A stretch of DNA of 7,223 nucleotides from Cytophagaceae bacterium (GTDB taxonomy: Bacteria; Bacteroidota; Bacteroidia; Cytophagales; Spirosomataceae): positions 1 through 7,223 of the forward strand of contig CANHCG010000083.1 of the NCBI GenBank assembly GCA_947459055.1, given 5' to 3'. The notes beneath the pieces are model-generated. The model saw only the letters and a list, made by a program, of their open reading frames with translations, ran no database searches and was not told the DNA's origin. The position numbers and the translations under genes are program-made. This document shows, piece by piece, positions 1 to 6,220 of the stretch (position 1 is the stretch's first letter; each line of letters starts with the position of its first letter).

Positions 1-293
1 AATTGGGCCATCCCGGCAATGAATCCCATGCGGGGACCAAAGGCGCGTGAGGCATAATCGAAAACACCGCCCGCTTTGGGAATGGAACAGGCTAATTCAG
101 CATATGAAAAGCTAAAACAGGTATACATGATAATGATCACACCCGTGGCGATGGCCAGGCCATATGTCCCCCCTTCAGGAAGACCGAGATTCCAACCGAA
201 ATACATGCCCGAAATCACGTAACCCACACCCAATCCCCATAACATGAGCGGGCTGAGAACCTTTTTGAGCTGGGGCTGTTGAGTAGAAGACAT
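1..293 (-). CDS. eat: Ethanolamine permease-type APC transporter (partial, N-terminal 97 residues)
   Basis: The frame is open from an ATG at 293 down to the left edge, so only the N-terminus is present. After a short polar tail (residues 1-15) comes GLGVGYVISGMYFGWNLG (20-37), a first membrane segment with the glycine-rich unwound stretch typical of APC-superfamily amino acid/amine transporters, then a second hydrophobic segment (about 46-64) running into FSYAELACSIPKAGG (62-76). This combination, especially the FGWNLGLP and YAELACSIPKAGG stretches, is what I know from the ethanolamine permease family, which imports ethanolamine through the inner membrane. It is transcribed away from the cupin operon, with only 61 bp between the two starts. 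No ethanolamine ammonia-lyase or eut genes are visible, but the left flank is missing. A different APC amine or amino acid substrate remains possible; the family call is firmer than the substrate. Confidence 0.82.
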   Translation of the reverse strand, partial: MSSTQQPQLKKVLSPLMLWGLGVGYVISGMYFGWNLGLPEGGTYGLAIATGVIIIMYTCFSFSYAELACSIPKAGGVFDYASRAFGPRMGFIAGMAQ

Positions 294-354
294 GTAAATT
301 TTACTTATAGAGAACGAAGATAAAATTTAATTCCTGAAATTTGTTCAATAGAAA
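294..354. promoter_or_regulatory. Divergent intergenic region between permease and cupin operon
   Basis: These 61 AT-rich bases separate two divergently transcribed starts and must hold the promoter or promoters for both the permease and the cupin operon, unless those lie inside the coding sequences. I found no convincing TTG / TAnTTTG pair in either direction. The nearest minus-strand candidate is TTG (348-346) with TAAATTTT (329-322), only 16 bases apart and lacking the final G. No Shine-Dalgarno sequence precedes either start; the cupin start is preceded by an A-rich stretch, as is usual in Bacteroidota. Confidence 0.4.
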
Positions 355-696
355 ATGAATATGGCAAAAACGACGACATTGATCGCAGATTCAGAAATCG
401 AATGGACGGAATTAGGGGATGGAATTCGTCGGAAGTTAATGGCCCATAATGATGAAATGATGCTCACCAAAGTCGATTTTCAAACGGGTGCCTTGGGCAC
501 TTTGCATCAGCATCCTCACACGCAGGCTTCTTATGTCTCAAAAGGCAAATTTGAAATTACCATTTCGGGGATTTCGAAAATTTTATCCGCGGGCGATGTG
601 TATTTTGTGCCGAGTGGCGAATTACATGGGGCGCTTTGTTTGGAGGCTGGCGAATTAATCGATGTATTTAGTCCGATGCGGGCTGATTTCTTATAA
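355..696 (+). CDS. KdgF-like single-domain cupin
   Basis: This 113-residue protein is one small beta-barrel cupin without signal peptide, so cytoplasmic. Cupin motif 1 is complete: G45, five residues, H51-x-H53, three residues, Q57 (in the usual Glu position), six residues, G64. Motif 2 is also clear: G80, five residues, P86, G88, H91. H51, H53, Q57 and H91 are the expected metal ligands. HQHPHTQ together with the C-terminal DVFSPMRADFL (103-113) closely resembles the KdgF family, which converts the cyclic unsaturated uronates released by pectin or alginate lyases to the linear keto form. That reaction is inferred from family resemblance; many KdgF-like cupins are uncharacterised and no uronate genes are visible here. 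The start at 355 is chosen, though the ATG at 361 is equally possible. The oxidoreductase gene follows after 37 bp, so the two are probably co-transcribed. Confidence 0.85.
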   Translation: MNMAKTTTLIADSEIEWTELGDGIRRKLMAHNDEMMLTKVDFQTGALGTLHQHPHTQASYVSKGKFEITISGISKILSAGDVYFVPSGELHGALCLEAGELIDVFSPMRADFL

Positions 697-733
697 AATA
701 AATTCTTAACTTGTTTTCTTTTAAACCTATCCA

Positions 734-2131
734 ATGAATTCACGTAGAACCTTTTTGAAAAACACGTCATTGTTTTCTGCAGCAATGGCCTTCCCAAATA
801 TCTTAACGCATGGCTTAGGCACAGCGGGAGAAAAAGTAAATTTAGCTTGTATCGGTATCGGTAATCAAGGCGGATCCGACGTCATGTCATTCGCAAAAAC
901 TGGCTTGGTGAACTTTGTAGCTTTTTGCGATGTGGACATGGGTGCTCCACAAACCCTCGAAGTATTAAAAAAATTCCCGGATGTACCTCGTTTTCAGGAC
1001 TTCCGAAAGATGTTTGATGCGATGGGGAATCAAATCGATGCGGTGGCCATCGGCGTACCTGATCATTCGCACTTTCCGATTACAATGATGTCCCTCGCTT
1101 TAGGCAAACACGTATACGTGGAAAAACCGATGGCACGGACATTCCAAGAGGTCGAACTCATGATGGCGGCGGCGAAGAAATACCCTAAATTAGTCACCCA
1201 AATGGGTAACCAAGGGCACTCCGAAGCGAATTATTTTCAATTCAAAGCCTATAAAGAAGCTGGTATTATCAAAGATGTCACATCGATGACCGCTCATATG
1301 AATTCGGCGAGAAGATGGCATGGCTGGGATACCAAGATGACTAAATTCCCGAATGCGGAGGAGATTCCAAGCACCTTGGATTGGGATATTTGGAATGGCG
1401 TCGTACAAAAACATGATTATAACAAAGATTTCATCAATGGCCAATGGCGCTGCTGGTTCGACTATGGCCTTGGGGCTTTGGGTGACTGGGGAGCACACAT
1501 CATGGACACAGCGCATGAATTTTTGGATTTAGGATTGCCGACGGAGGTGAATATGCTAAAAGCAGAAGGTCATAATCCATTCTTTTATCCACTTTCGACG
1601 ACCTTGTTATTTAAATTCCCGGCTCGGAAAGACATGCCGGCGATGGATATTACCTGGTATGATGGAATTAATAACATTCCGCCGGTTCCGGCCGATTATG
1701 GCGTGAATGAATTAGATCCAAATATTCCACCGGCAAGCAATGGAAAGATCCAACCGGCGAAATTGAACCCGGGTAAAATCATTTACAGCAATGAATTGAC
1801 CTTCAAAGGCGGTTCCCATGGTTCAACCCTTTCAATTTTAGGTGAAAAAGGAAAAGAAATCGCTTCTCGGTTACCTGAAGTACCGAAAAGCCCTTCAAAC
1901 CACTACGCGAATTATTTGAAATCTTGTATGGGTCAAGAAAAAACGCGTTCGCCATTTGCGATAGCGGGACCCTTGAGTCAGGTATTTACCTTAGGGGTGA
2001 TGGCACAGCGATTGAATACCAAATTGTTATTCGATCGTAAAACTAAACAGATCACAAATAATAAAATGGCTAACCAAATGCTCGTAGGCCCAGCACCTCG
2101 GAAAGGTTGGGAACAATACTATAAGGTATAG
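734..2131 (+). CDS. Tat-signal Gfo/Idh/MocA family oxidoreductase
   Basis: This 465-residue protein begins with a near-perfect twin-arginine signal (SRRTFLK, residues 3-9) and a hydrophobic stretch to about residue 24, so it is predicted to be exported folded to the periplasm. The Rossmann domain follows: GIGNQG (41-46) is the dinucleotide-binding loop, DAVAIGVPDHSH lies at about 102-113, and EKP (130-132) holds the family's catalytic lysine. QMGNQGHS (156-163) and GALGDWGAHIMD (247-258, with H255) begin the substrate-binding alpha/beta domain, of the longer type common in Bacteroidota and Planctomycetes. Members oxidise or reduce sugars, inositols or keto sugars with NAD(P); the substrate cannot be told. 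It is the second gene of the cupin operon and ends 13 bp before a strong terminator. No frameshift or missing motif was seen. Having EKP rather than the EVP-like motif of GH109 glycosidases argues for a dehydrogenase. Confidence 0.92.
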   Translation: MNSRRTFLKNTSLFSAAMAFPNILTHGLGTAGEKVNLACIGIGNQGGSDVMSFAKTGLVNFVAFCDVDMGAPQTLEVLKKFPDVPRFQDFRKMFDAMGNQIDAVAIGVPDHSHFPITMMSLALGKHVYVEKPMARTFQEVELMMAAAKKYPKLVTQMGNQGHSEANYFQFKAYKEAGIIKDVTSMTAHMNSARRWHGWDTKMTKFPNAEEIPSTLDWDIWNGVVQKHDYNKDFINGQWRCWFDYGLGALGDWGAHIMDTAHEFLDLGLPTEVNMLKAEGHNPFFYPLSTTLLFKFPARKDMPAMDITWYDGINNIPPVPADYGVNELDPNIPPASNGKIQPAKLNPGKIIYSNELTFKGGSHGSTLSILGEKGKEIASRLPEVPKSPSNHYANYLKSCMGQEKTRSPFAIAGPLSQVFTLGVMAQRLNTKLLFDRKTKQITNNKMANQMLVGPAPRKGWEQYYKV

Positions 2132-2144
2132 TTTAGACTACTGT

Positions 2145-2180
2145 AAAAAAAAACCTCTGCGAAAACAGAGGTTTTTTTTT
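2145..2180. terminator. Strong symmetrical (bidirectional) intrinsic terminator
   Basis: Nine A, then CCTCTG (2154-2159), a six-base loop CGAAAA, CAGAGG (2166-2171) and nine T form a perfect 15-bp stem. The flanking A and T tracts give a U-run after the GC stem on either strand. It lies 13 bp after the plus-strand oxidoreductase and 65 bp beyond the stop of the minus-strand oxidoreductase, so it can end both converging operons. Confidence 0.95.
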
Positions 2181-2245
2181 GGTATTATCAGCGACTTTCC
2201 TTTTTTGGTGTACATAAATGAAATACAAAGAATTAAATTCATTCA

Positions 2246-3346
2246 CTAGCCTAGGGATACTTTTTTACCTGTCTTCACCGCCTTATAAATCGCATCTACA
2301 ATTTTCAGATCGCGCAATCCTTCTGCGCCATCGACAGGAATGAGGGGTTGTTTTCCGTCCAACAAAATGGAAGCAAATTCATCCATTTGAACCGTTTGAT
2401 GTGTCACATGAGGATATACTAATTCGCCTTTGTTTGTCCGGCCTTTGATGGGGCCATAGCCAGTTGAAGGTTGCATTTCAGCGAAGCCTTTGGTGCCATT
2501 CAAAAAGAATTTATCAAGGTTATTTAGGCTATAAGTCGACAGGCAAGACGCTACTGCGCCGCTCGGAAATCCGAGTTGGAATTGAATCGTTTCATCCACG
2601 CCTTCTTTGAATTTTTCAGGGTTTGTTTTGGTTTCTTGAGCCGTGACCCAGATCGGCTCCTCCCCGACCATATAGCGCGCACCATTAATCGAATAAATCC
2701 CAATATCCATCATGGAACCTCCTCCGGCCATGTTCTTTTTTAATCGCCACTGGGTCGGATCACCAATCACGAAACCGGAAAGACCTTGAAAAAATAAAAT
2801 TTTCCCAAATTCCCCTGCTTGACGCATGCGAACTACCTCGAGGGTTTTCGGTTCGAAATGCATGCGGTAGCCAACTAATAACTGAACGCCTGCCTTCTTA
2901 CACGCATCGATCATTTCTTGGCCTTCATTCGCATTTAAGGCCATCGGTTTTTCCACGATCACGTGCTTCCCAGTTTTGGCAATTTGCAAGGCAAAGGGTT
3001 TGTGTAATGAATTTGGGGTAATGATATAGACCGCATCGATGTTTGGGTTAGAGGCGATTTGATCCACTGTTTCATAGGAATAACGGTTTTCGGGTGCCAC
3101 GTTATATTTTTTACCCCAAGCATCTAGTTTGGTTGGAGTCCCACTGATGAGTGCGACGAGCTTAGCTTTTTGGCAATTTTGCAAAGCATCTGCCACCATG
3201 CGAGCATAGCCCCCTAAACCTAACAGTGCTACACGCAACACCGGGCCATCATAGGGAAGCGATTTTTCCGAGGCGGCGGCCGAGGCAAAAGGCATTAAAA
3301 TTACAGGAAGAGATAACTGTTGGATGAATTTACGACGTGTTTTCAT
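2246..3346 (-). CDS. GFOR-like Gfo/Idh/MocA oxidoreductase with Tat-like signal
   Basis: This is a 366-residue protein counted from the ATG at 3346. The N-terminus MKTRRKFIQQ has a twin-arginine motif followed by a hydrophobic run and an alanine-rich cleavage region (about 20-25), suggesting Tat export. GLGGYA (43-48) is the nucleotide-binding loop, EKP (132-134) carries the catalytic lysine, GYRMH is at 159-163, and QWRLKKNMAGGGSMMDIGIY (199-218) resembles the glucose-fructose oxidoreductase branch. Zymomonas GFOR is a known Tat substrate that keeps its NADP tightly bound; the same arrangement is inferred here. An in-frame ATG at 3364 would add six residues before the signal. I prefer 3346 because it puts the twin arginines at the usual place and because its start context matches that of the upstream ThuA gene exactly over 11 bases. 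It follows that gene by 23 bp, presumably in one transcript. The sugar substrate is unknown. Confidence 0.9.
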   Translation of the reverse strand: MKTRRKFIQQLSLPVILMPFASAAASEKSLPYDGPVLRVALLGLGGYARMVADALQNCQKAKLVALISGTPTKLDAWGKKYNVAPENRYSYETVDQIASNPNIDAVYIITPNSLHKPFALQIAKTGKHVIVEKPMALNANEGQEMIDACKKAGVQLLVGYRMHFEPKTLEVVRMRQAGEFGKILFFQGLSGFVIGDPTQWRLKKNMAGGGSMMDIGIYSINGARYMVGEEPIWVTAQETKTNPEKFKEGVDETIQFQLGFPSGAVASCLSTYSLNNLDKFFLNGTKGFAEMQPSTGYGPIKGRTNKGELVYPHVTHQTVQMDEFASILLDGKQPLIPVDGAEGLRDLKIVDAIYKAVKTGKKVSLG

Positions 3347-3369
3347 AGGATATATTATTGCCAAAAACC

Positions 3370-4347
3370 TTATTCAGTAAAAATTCGAGATTTAGATTGC
3401 GTAGCGGTAGGGAAATCGGTTGGGATTTTCAAGCTAACCTTTCCGGTGGCAGCCCACTCGGCACCACGCTGGAGGCAGGTAATAAACCCAACGCAAGCCA
3501 CTGAATAATCCACATGTCCCATGGGTGTGTGAAAAATGCGTCCTTTGCCGTAGTTGATGGTAAGGAGCATCGGTTCGTGGCGGCCGGTGCCTTTATTTTC
3601 TTTGGATGAGAAGGCGGTTCCTAGTACTTCCATGTTAGTGGCCGGCCCACGCAAGCGGTCATACATCTCGTCTTTGGTGTGCATCCAGGTCAGTGGCATG
3701 CCTTTCGTGATTGGGTGATTTGGATTCCGAATCGTGATTGCGTATTCAGATTGTGGGCCGTGGGAGCCTGCCCGACCGGCTTGTGTGTCTCGCACGAGCG
3801 TATTATTTTCATCATAGTATACGTATGGGCCATCTTTTTCGGTGCGATTTCCCCAGCCGCCTAGGCCGATCATCTGGTTGTAGGCTGGCCATTCAGGGAA
3901 GGAATTATCGGCGGCATGGATTACCACGAGGCCTCCGCCATTTTTGATAAATTTATCGAAATCCGCTTGTGTTTCGGCGGGCCAAGGGGCGGCGTTCCAA
4001 CCGAAATTGCAAATCACCAAATCATAGGCGGCAAAATTCGGGTGAAAACTAGAATCCATCTTGGATTTAGGAAGATCGGTGGTGGCGGGAACGCCGGAAA
4101 TTTTATATTGATTGACCAAAGCGCCTCCGTTCCAGGTGTATTTGGTTCGTTGGACATCCACGCTAAATAGGCCAGTTTGTTCCAAAAACTGCTTCATCAT
4201 GGCGGTTACTTTGGGCCATTGATCGTGGTTGTTTTGTCCGTCGACGATGAGGGTTTTAATAACTTTCGGCTTGGCGCCGAATGAAATTGCGGTGATGGTG
4301 AAACTAAATAAGCCAAGCAGGCAGAGGAATGATACATACTTTTTCAT
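3370..4347 (-). CDS. Secreted ThuA-domain protein
   Basis: This 325-residue protein starts with a standard Sec signal peptide (MKK, hydrophobic core about 5-23, likely cut after SFGA at residue 25). The rest is a ThuA (trehalose utilisation) domain with a class I glutamine-amidotransferase-like fold. Visible marks are LIVDGQNNHD (33-42), the strand-turn GGGLVVIHAADN (137-148, H144 at the nucleophile-elbow-like position), NPNHPITKGMP, TKDEMYDRL, and GRIFHTPMGH (269-278, H273 and H278). In Sinorhizobium, ThuA acts after the dehydrogenase ThuB on 3-ketotrehalose; most secreted Bacteroidota homologues are uncharacterised. It is the first gene of the operon with the GFOR-like oxidoreductase, which supports joint work on an oxidised sugar in the periplasm. 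A role on a substrate other than trehalose is likely but cannot be read from the sequence. No truncation was seen. Confidence 0.9.
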   Translation of the reverse strand: MKKYVSFLCLLGLFSFTITAISFGAKPKVIKTLIVDGQNNHDQWPKVTAMMKQFLEQTGLFSVDVQRTKYTWNGGALVNQYKISGVPATTDLPKSKMDSSFHPNFAAYDLVICNFGWNAAPWPAETQADFDKFIKNGGGLVVIHAADNSFPEWPAYNQMIGLGGWGNRTEKDGPYVYYDENNTLVRDTQAGRAGSHGPQSEYAITIRNPNHPITKGMPLTWMHTKDEMYDRLRGPATNMEVLGTAFSSKENKGTGRHEPMLLTINYGKGRIFHTPMGHVDYSVACVGFITCLQRGAEWAATGKVSLKIPTDFPTATQSKSRIFTE

Positions 4348-4374
4348 AGGAAAATGATCTAGGTTAATTTCCTA

Positions 4375-4407
4375 CAAATTAGTGATTTTTAGAGATTATT
4401 AGACAAA
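4375..4407 (-). promoter_or_regulatory. Putative Bacteroidota-type promoter for the ThuA operon
   Basis: On the minus strand, CATTTG (the TTTG at 4407-4404) is followed after 22 bases by TAATTTG (4381-4375), resembling the phylum's -33 TTG / -7 TAnnTTTG elements but one base shorter in the -7 box. Transcription would begin around 4370, leaving a leader of roughly 20 bases before the ATG at 4347. The subtilase and WYL genes have the same -7 variant. Confidence 0.45.
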
Positions 4408-4411
4408 TGAC

Positions 4412-4458
4412 CAAATAAAAAGCGATGAACCGATCTGTTGAAAGGGATTCATCGCTTT
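4412..4458 (-). terminator. Intrinsic terminator after the subtilase gene
   Basis: AAAGCGATGAA (4419-4429) and TTCATCGCTTT (4448-4458) form a perfect 11-bp stem around an 18-base loop. Read on the minus strand the stem is followed by TTTTTATTT, giving a U-rich tail about 15 bp beyond the subtilase stop. It separates that gene from the ThuA operon promoter just downstream. Confidence 0.85.
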
Positions 4459-4473
4459 GAATAGGGTGTATAA

Positions 4474-5694
4474 TTAGTAGTTGGTAAATAATAAGTTATT
4501 AGCTGTCCCAATGAGTAAACCTGTGATTTTATCTTTAATTGATGCTTCTATTAAAGCGTTTTGAACCGTTGATGTGTTAGCACCTGGATTTACAGATTTA
4601 TATAAAGCTGCAACCCCTGCCACGTGTGGTGTTGCCATCGATGTACCACTAATGGTATTCTTAGCCGTTGAAGATCCTATCCAAGCCGAAGTAATATTGG
4701 ATCCTGGAGCAAAAATATCAACGAAAGATCCATAATTCGAATATGAAGCTTTTTCATCTAAAATGCCCGTAGCACCAACAGTAATGGCATTTCTAACCCG
4801 AGCTGGGGAAGAATTAACAGCGTCTATATTACTATTTCCCGCAGCGACACACATGATAATCCCATCAACTATAGCTCTTTCTACCGCCGCATCTAAGGTT
4901 GCGGATATTCCTCCTCCAAGTGACATATTGGCCACCGCGGGACGGTTTGTATGATTATTAATGGCCCAATCTATTCCAGCTATCACACCAGAATTGGTTC
5001 CCGAGCCATTCGCTCCTAATACTCTAACAGCGATTAAATTAACTTTTTTAGCCACTCCATATTGAGTTCCACCCACAGTTCCAGCGACATGAGTACCATG
5101 GCCATTTTGATCCGTCCAATTCGTTTTACCCCCTATTGCGGAATAACCACCCTTTGCTCGACCTCCAAAGTCAGTATGTGTTAACAAAATACCTGTATCT
5201 ATTATGTAAGCATCCACATTTGAACCTGTGCCGTTGTAAGTAAAACCATTAATTAGGGGAAGGCCTACCTGATCAATCCGATCTAAACCCCACGAAGGAG
5301 TTGGATTTTGAGTAGCGTTTATACTCATCTCCTGATCTTTTTCAATATATGCTACCTTTGGATTCTTTTGCAATTTGGCCAAAGCTTTTGGAGTCAATCG
5401 AGCCGCGAAACCTTTGAGCGCCGACTTGTACACATGGTCAGCTTTAACCCCTTCTGACTTATTCATATCCTCCACATCTACGTCCAATTCTTTGTCGGAC
5501 GTTTTATCCTTGTACACTACGATGTACGCATCATCTGGCACAATCGTTTTGGAAAGACTTGATGGCTGAGATAAATTGGATTGATTGATGTTTTGTGAAT
5601 TTTGTGGATTTAAATCGGTCATCGATTCACTACAACTGAGAACTAAAGCAGACAGGGCAAAGGCCATGCCTATGGTAAAGAGGTTACGATTCAT
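4474..5694 (-). CDS. S8 family subtilisin-like serine protease, lipoprotein with I9 propeptide
   Basis: This is a 406-residue protein. The N-terminus is a lipoprotein signal with a hydrophobic core (5-19) and VLSC lipobox (C21), so the enzyme is probably anchored to a membrane facing out of the cytoplasm. A Ser/Asn/Gln-rich linker (22-50) leads to an inhibitor I9-like propeptide (about 56-123), then a proteinase K-type catalytic domain (about 134-400). The triad is complete: D166 in IIDTG, H199 in NGHGTHVAG, S352 in SGTSMATPHVAG, with oxyanion N287 in AAGNS. Known members fold with the propeptide's help and cleave it off; activity here is inferred from the intact residues. There is no C-terminal type IX secretion domain. 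It stands alone between its own promoter and terminator. Some stretches are AT-richer than the ThuA gene by hand count. The ATG at 5694 gives a well-formed signal and is kept. Confidence 0.95.
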   Translation of the reverse strand: MNRNLFTIGMAFALSALVLSCSESMTDLNPQNSQNINQSNLSQPSSLSKTIVPDDAYIVVYKDKTSDKELDVDVEDMNKSEGVKADHVYKSALKGFAARLTPKALAKLQKNPKVAYIEKDQEMSINATQNPTPSWGLDRIDQVGLPLINGFTYNGTGSNVDAYIIDTGILLTHTDFGGRAKGGYSAIGGKTNWTDQNGHGTHVAGTVGGTQYGVAKKVNLIAVRVLGANGSGTNSGVIAGIDWAINNHTNRPAVANMSLGGGISATLDAAVERAIVDGIIMCVAAGNSNIDAVNSSPARVRNAITVGATGILDEKASYSNYGSFVDIFAPGSNITSAWIGSSTAKNTISGTSMATPHVAGVAALYKSVNPGANTSTVQNALIEASIKDKITGLLIGTANNLLFTNY

Positions 5695-5719
5695 GAAATT
5701 AGAGTTTTTATTAAACGGC

Positions 5720-5751
5720 CAAAATAAGGCCTTTCAAAACTCTATCGCAAA
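5720..5751 (-). promoter_or_regulatory. Putative Bacteroidota-type promoter for the subtilase gene
   Basis: On the minus strand, CATTTG (TTTG at 5751-5748) is followed after 21 bases by TATTTTG (5726-5720). The expected start of transcription is about 5713, giving a leader of roughly 20 AT-rich bases before the ATG at 5694. Both boxes closely match those upstream of the ThuA gene. Confidence 0.45.
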
Positions 5752-5756
5752 TGAGA

Positions 5757-5798
5757 TTTGTACCAAAAAGCCAAATCGAAAAGGCTTTTTTGTACCAA
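5757..5798 (-). terminator. Hairpin terminator after the small membrane protein gene
   Basis: AAAAAGCC (5765-5772) pairs with GGCTTTTT (5783-5790) around a ten-base loop, and GTAC on each side extends the stem across single mismatches. Read on the minus strand the GC core is followed by five U. It lies about 15 bp beyond the stop at 5813 and just upstream of the subtilase promoter, so it would insulate the two minus-strand genes. Confidence 0.65.
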
Positions 5799-5812
5799 AA
5801 TTTAAAGAAAAT

Positions 5813-6118
5813 TTATACATGCTTGGGTTGCCCTTCTTCGAGTACAGAAAAAAGGTGCAATCCGGCTCCCACGAGCATATATATGACATGTGCGGTCACG
5901 AGCAAGGTATGAAAACCGTCCGTCGGACTTTGCCCAAATAATTCATAGGGTGCGGCCATCACATAAATTGAAATCAGGAAGTTCAAAAGCACCAACACTT
6001 GCAACCATACCGACCGAACTGGTAATTTTTTACCCATCGCAATTAAATAACCCTGTGTAGCATATACGTAAACGGCCAACCATAAAAGACTCAATACCCC
6101 AGATTTTAGATTTTTCAT
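5813..6118 (-). CDS. Small three-helix membrane protein of unknown function
   Basis: I do not recognise this 101-residue protein. It has three hydrophobic segments likely to cross the inner membrane (about 8-28, 37-56 and 70-92), a basic stretch GKKLPVR (29-35) between the first two, a polar loop YELFGQSPTDG (58-68) between the second and third, and histidines at 70, 77 and 88 in or near the last helix. The C-terminus is short and charged. The frame stays open to an ATG at 6217, but I chose 6118: it gives a normal MKNLKS lead into the first helix, is preceded by a purine-rich AAAAGAAGAT, and avoids a start only 3 bp from the divergent WYL gene that would leave no room for promoters. It is followed by its own hairpin terminator, which makes a single-gene transcript likely. 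Confidence 0.72.
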   Translation of the reverse strand: MKNLKSGVLSLLWLAVYVYATQGYLIAMGKKLPVRSVWLQVLVLLNFLISIYVMAAPYELFGQSPTDGFHTLLVTAHVIYMLVGAGLHLFSVLEEGQPKHV

Positions 6119-6171
6119 ATCTTCTTTTGTTTTTTTGAATACCCAAAATTCAATTATCAAACCGCCATAAA

Positions 6172-6201
6172 TTGTCGGTTTACTTAAAAATTCATACTTT
6201 G
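6172..6201 (+). promoter_or_regulatory. Putative Bacteroidota-type promoter for the WYL regulator
   Basis: TTG (6172-6174), a 20-base spacer and TACTTTG (6195-6201) form the same type of pair as seen before the ThuA and subtilase genes. Transcription would begin near 6208, about 13 bases before the ATG at 6221, so the leader is very short. The 102-bp divergent gap (6119-6220) must also serve the minus-strand membrane protein, for which I found no clear promoter. Confidence 0.45.
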
Positions 6202-6220
6202 CGAAAAAAAATACCAAGCC

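Noticed and set aside
531..797. Minus-strand open frame across the cupin 3' end and the oxidoreductase start
   Set aside because: It is antisense to two well-supported genes, including a Tat signal, and its translation shows no recognisable domain.
1190..1516. Minus-strand open frame inside the plus-strand oxidoreductase
   Set aside because: It is wholly antisense to conserved family motifs and has no recognisable features.
734..2131. GH109-type NAD-dependent glycosidase
   Set aside because: These also have Tat signals and a Rossmann fold, but the motif here is the dehydrogenase EKP (130-132), not the EVP-like motif I associate with GH109.
3347..3364. Six-residue N-terminal extension of the minus-strand oxidoreductase (ATG at 3364)
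   Set aside because: It would place extra residues before the twin-arginine signal and leave 5 bp to the previous stop; the ATG at 3346 has the better signal and a start context identical to that of the ThuA gene.
3679..4170. Several plus-strand open frames opposite the ThuA gene
   Set aside because: They are mutually overlapping, rich in Arg, Gly and His, and antisense to a gene with clear domain motifs.
5757..5798. Imperfect inverted repeat as insertion-sequence end or operator
   Set aside because: Its position just after the stop of the minus-strand gene and its GC core with U-run fit a terminator better; no transposase or target duplication is present.
5585..5941. Plus-strand open frame spanning the subtilase start, the gap and the membrane protein end
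   Set aside because: It crosses a promoter, a terminator hairpin and two opposite-strand genes, and its translation shows no family features.
6119..6217. 33-residue N-terminal extension of the small membrane protein (ATG at 6217)
   Set aside because: It would begin 3 bp from the divergent WYL start, cover the probable WYL promoter, and precede a normal membrane-protein start at 6118.
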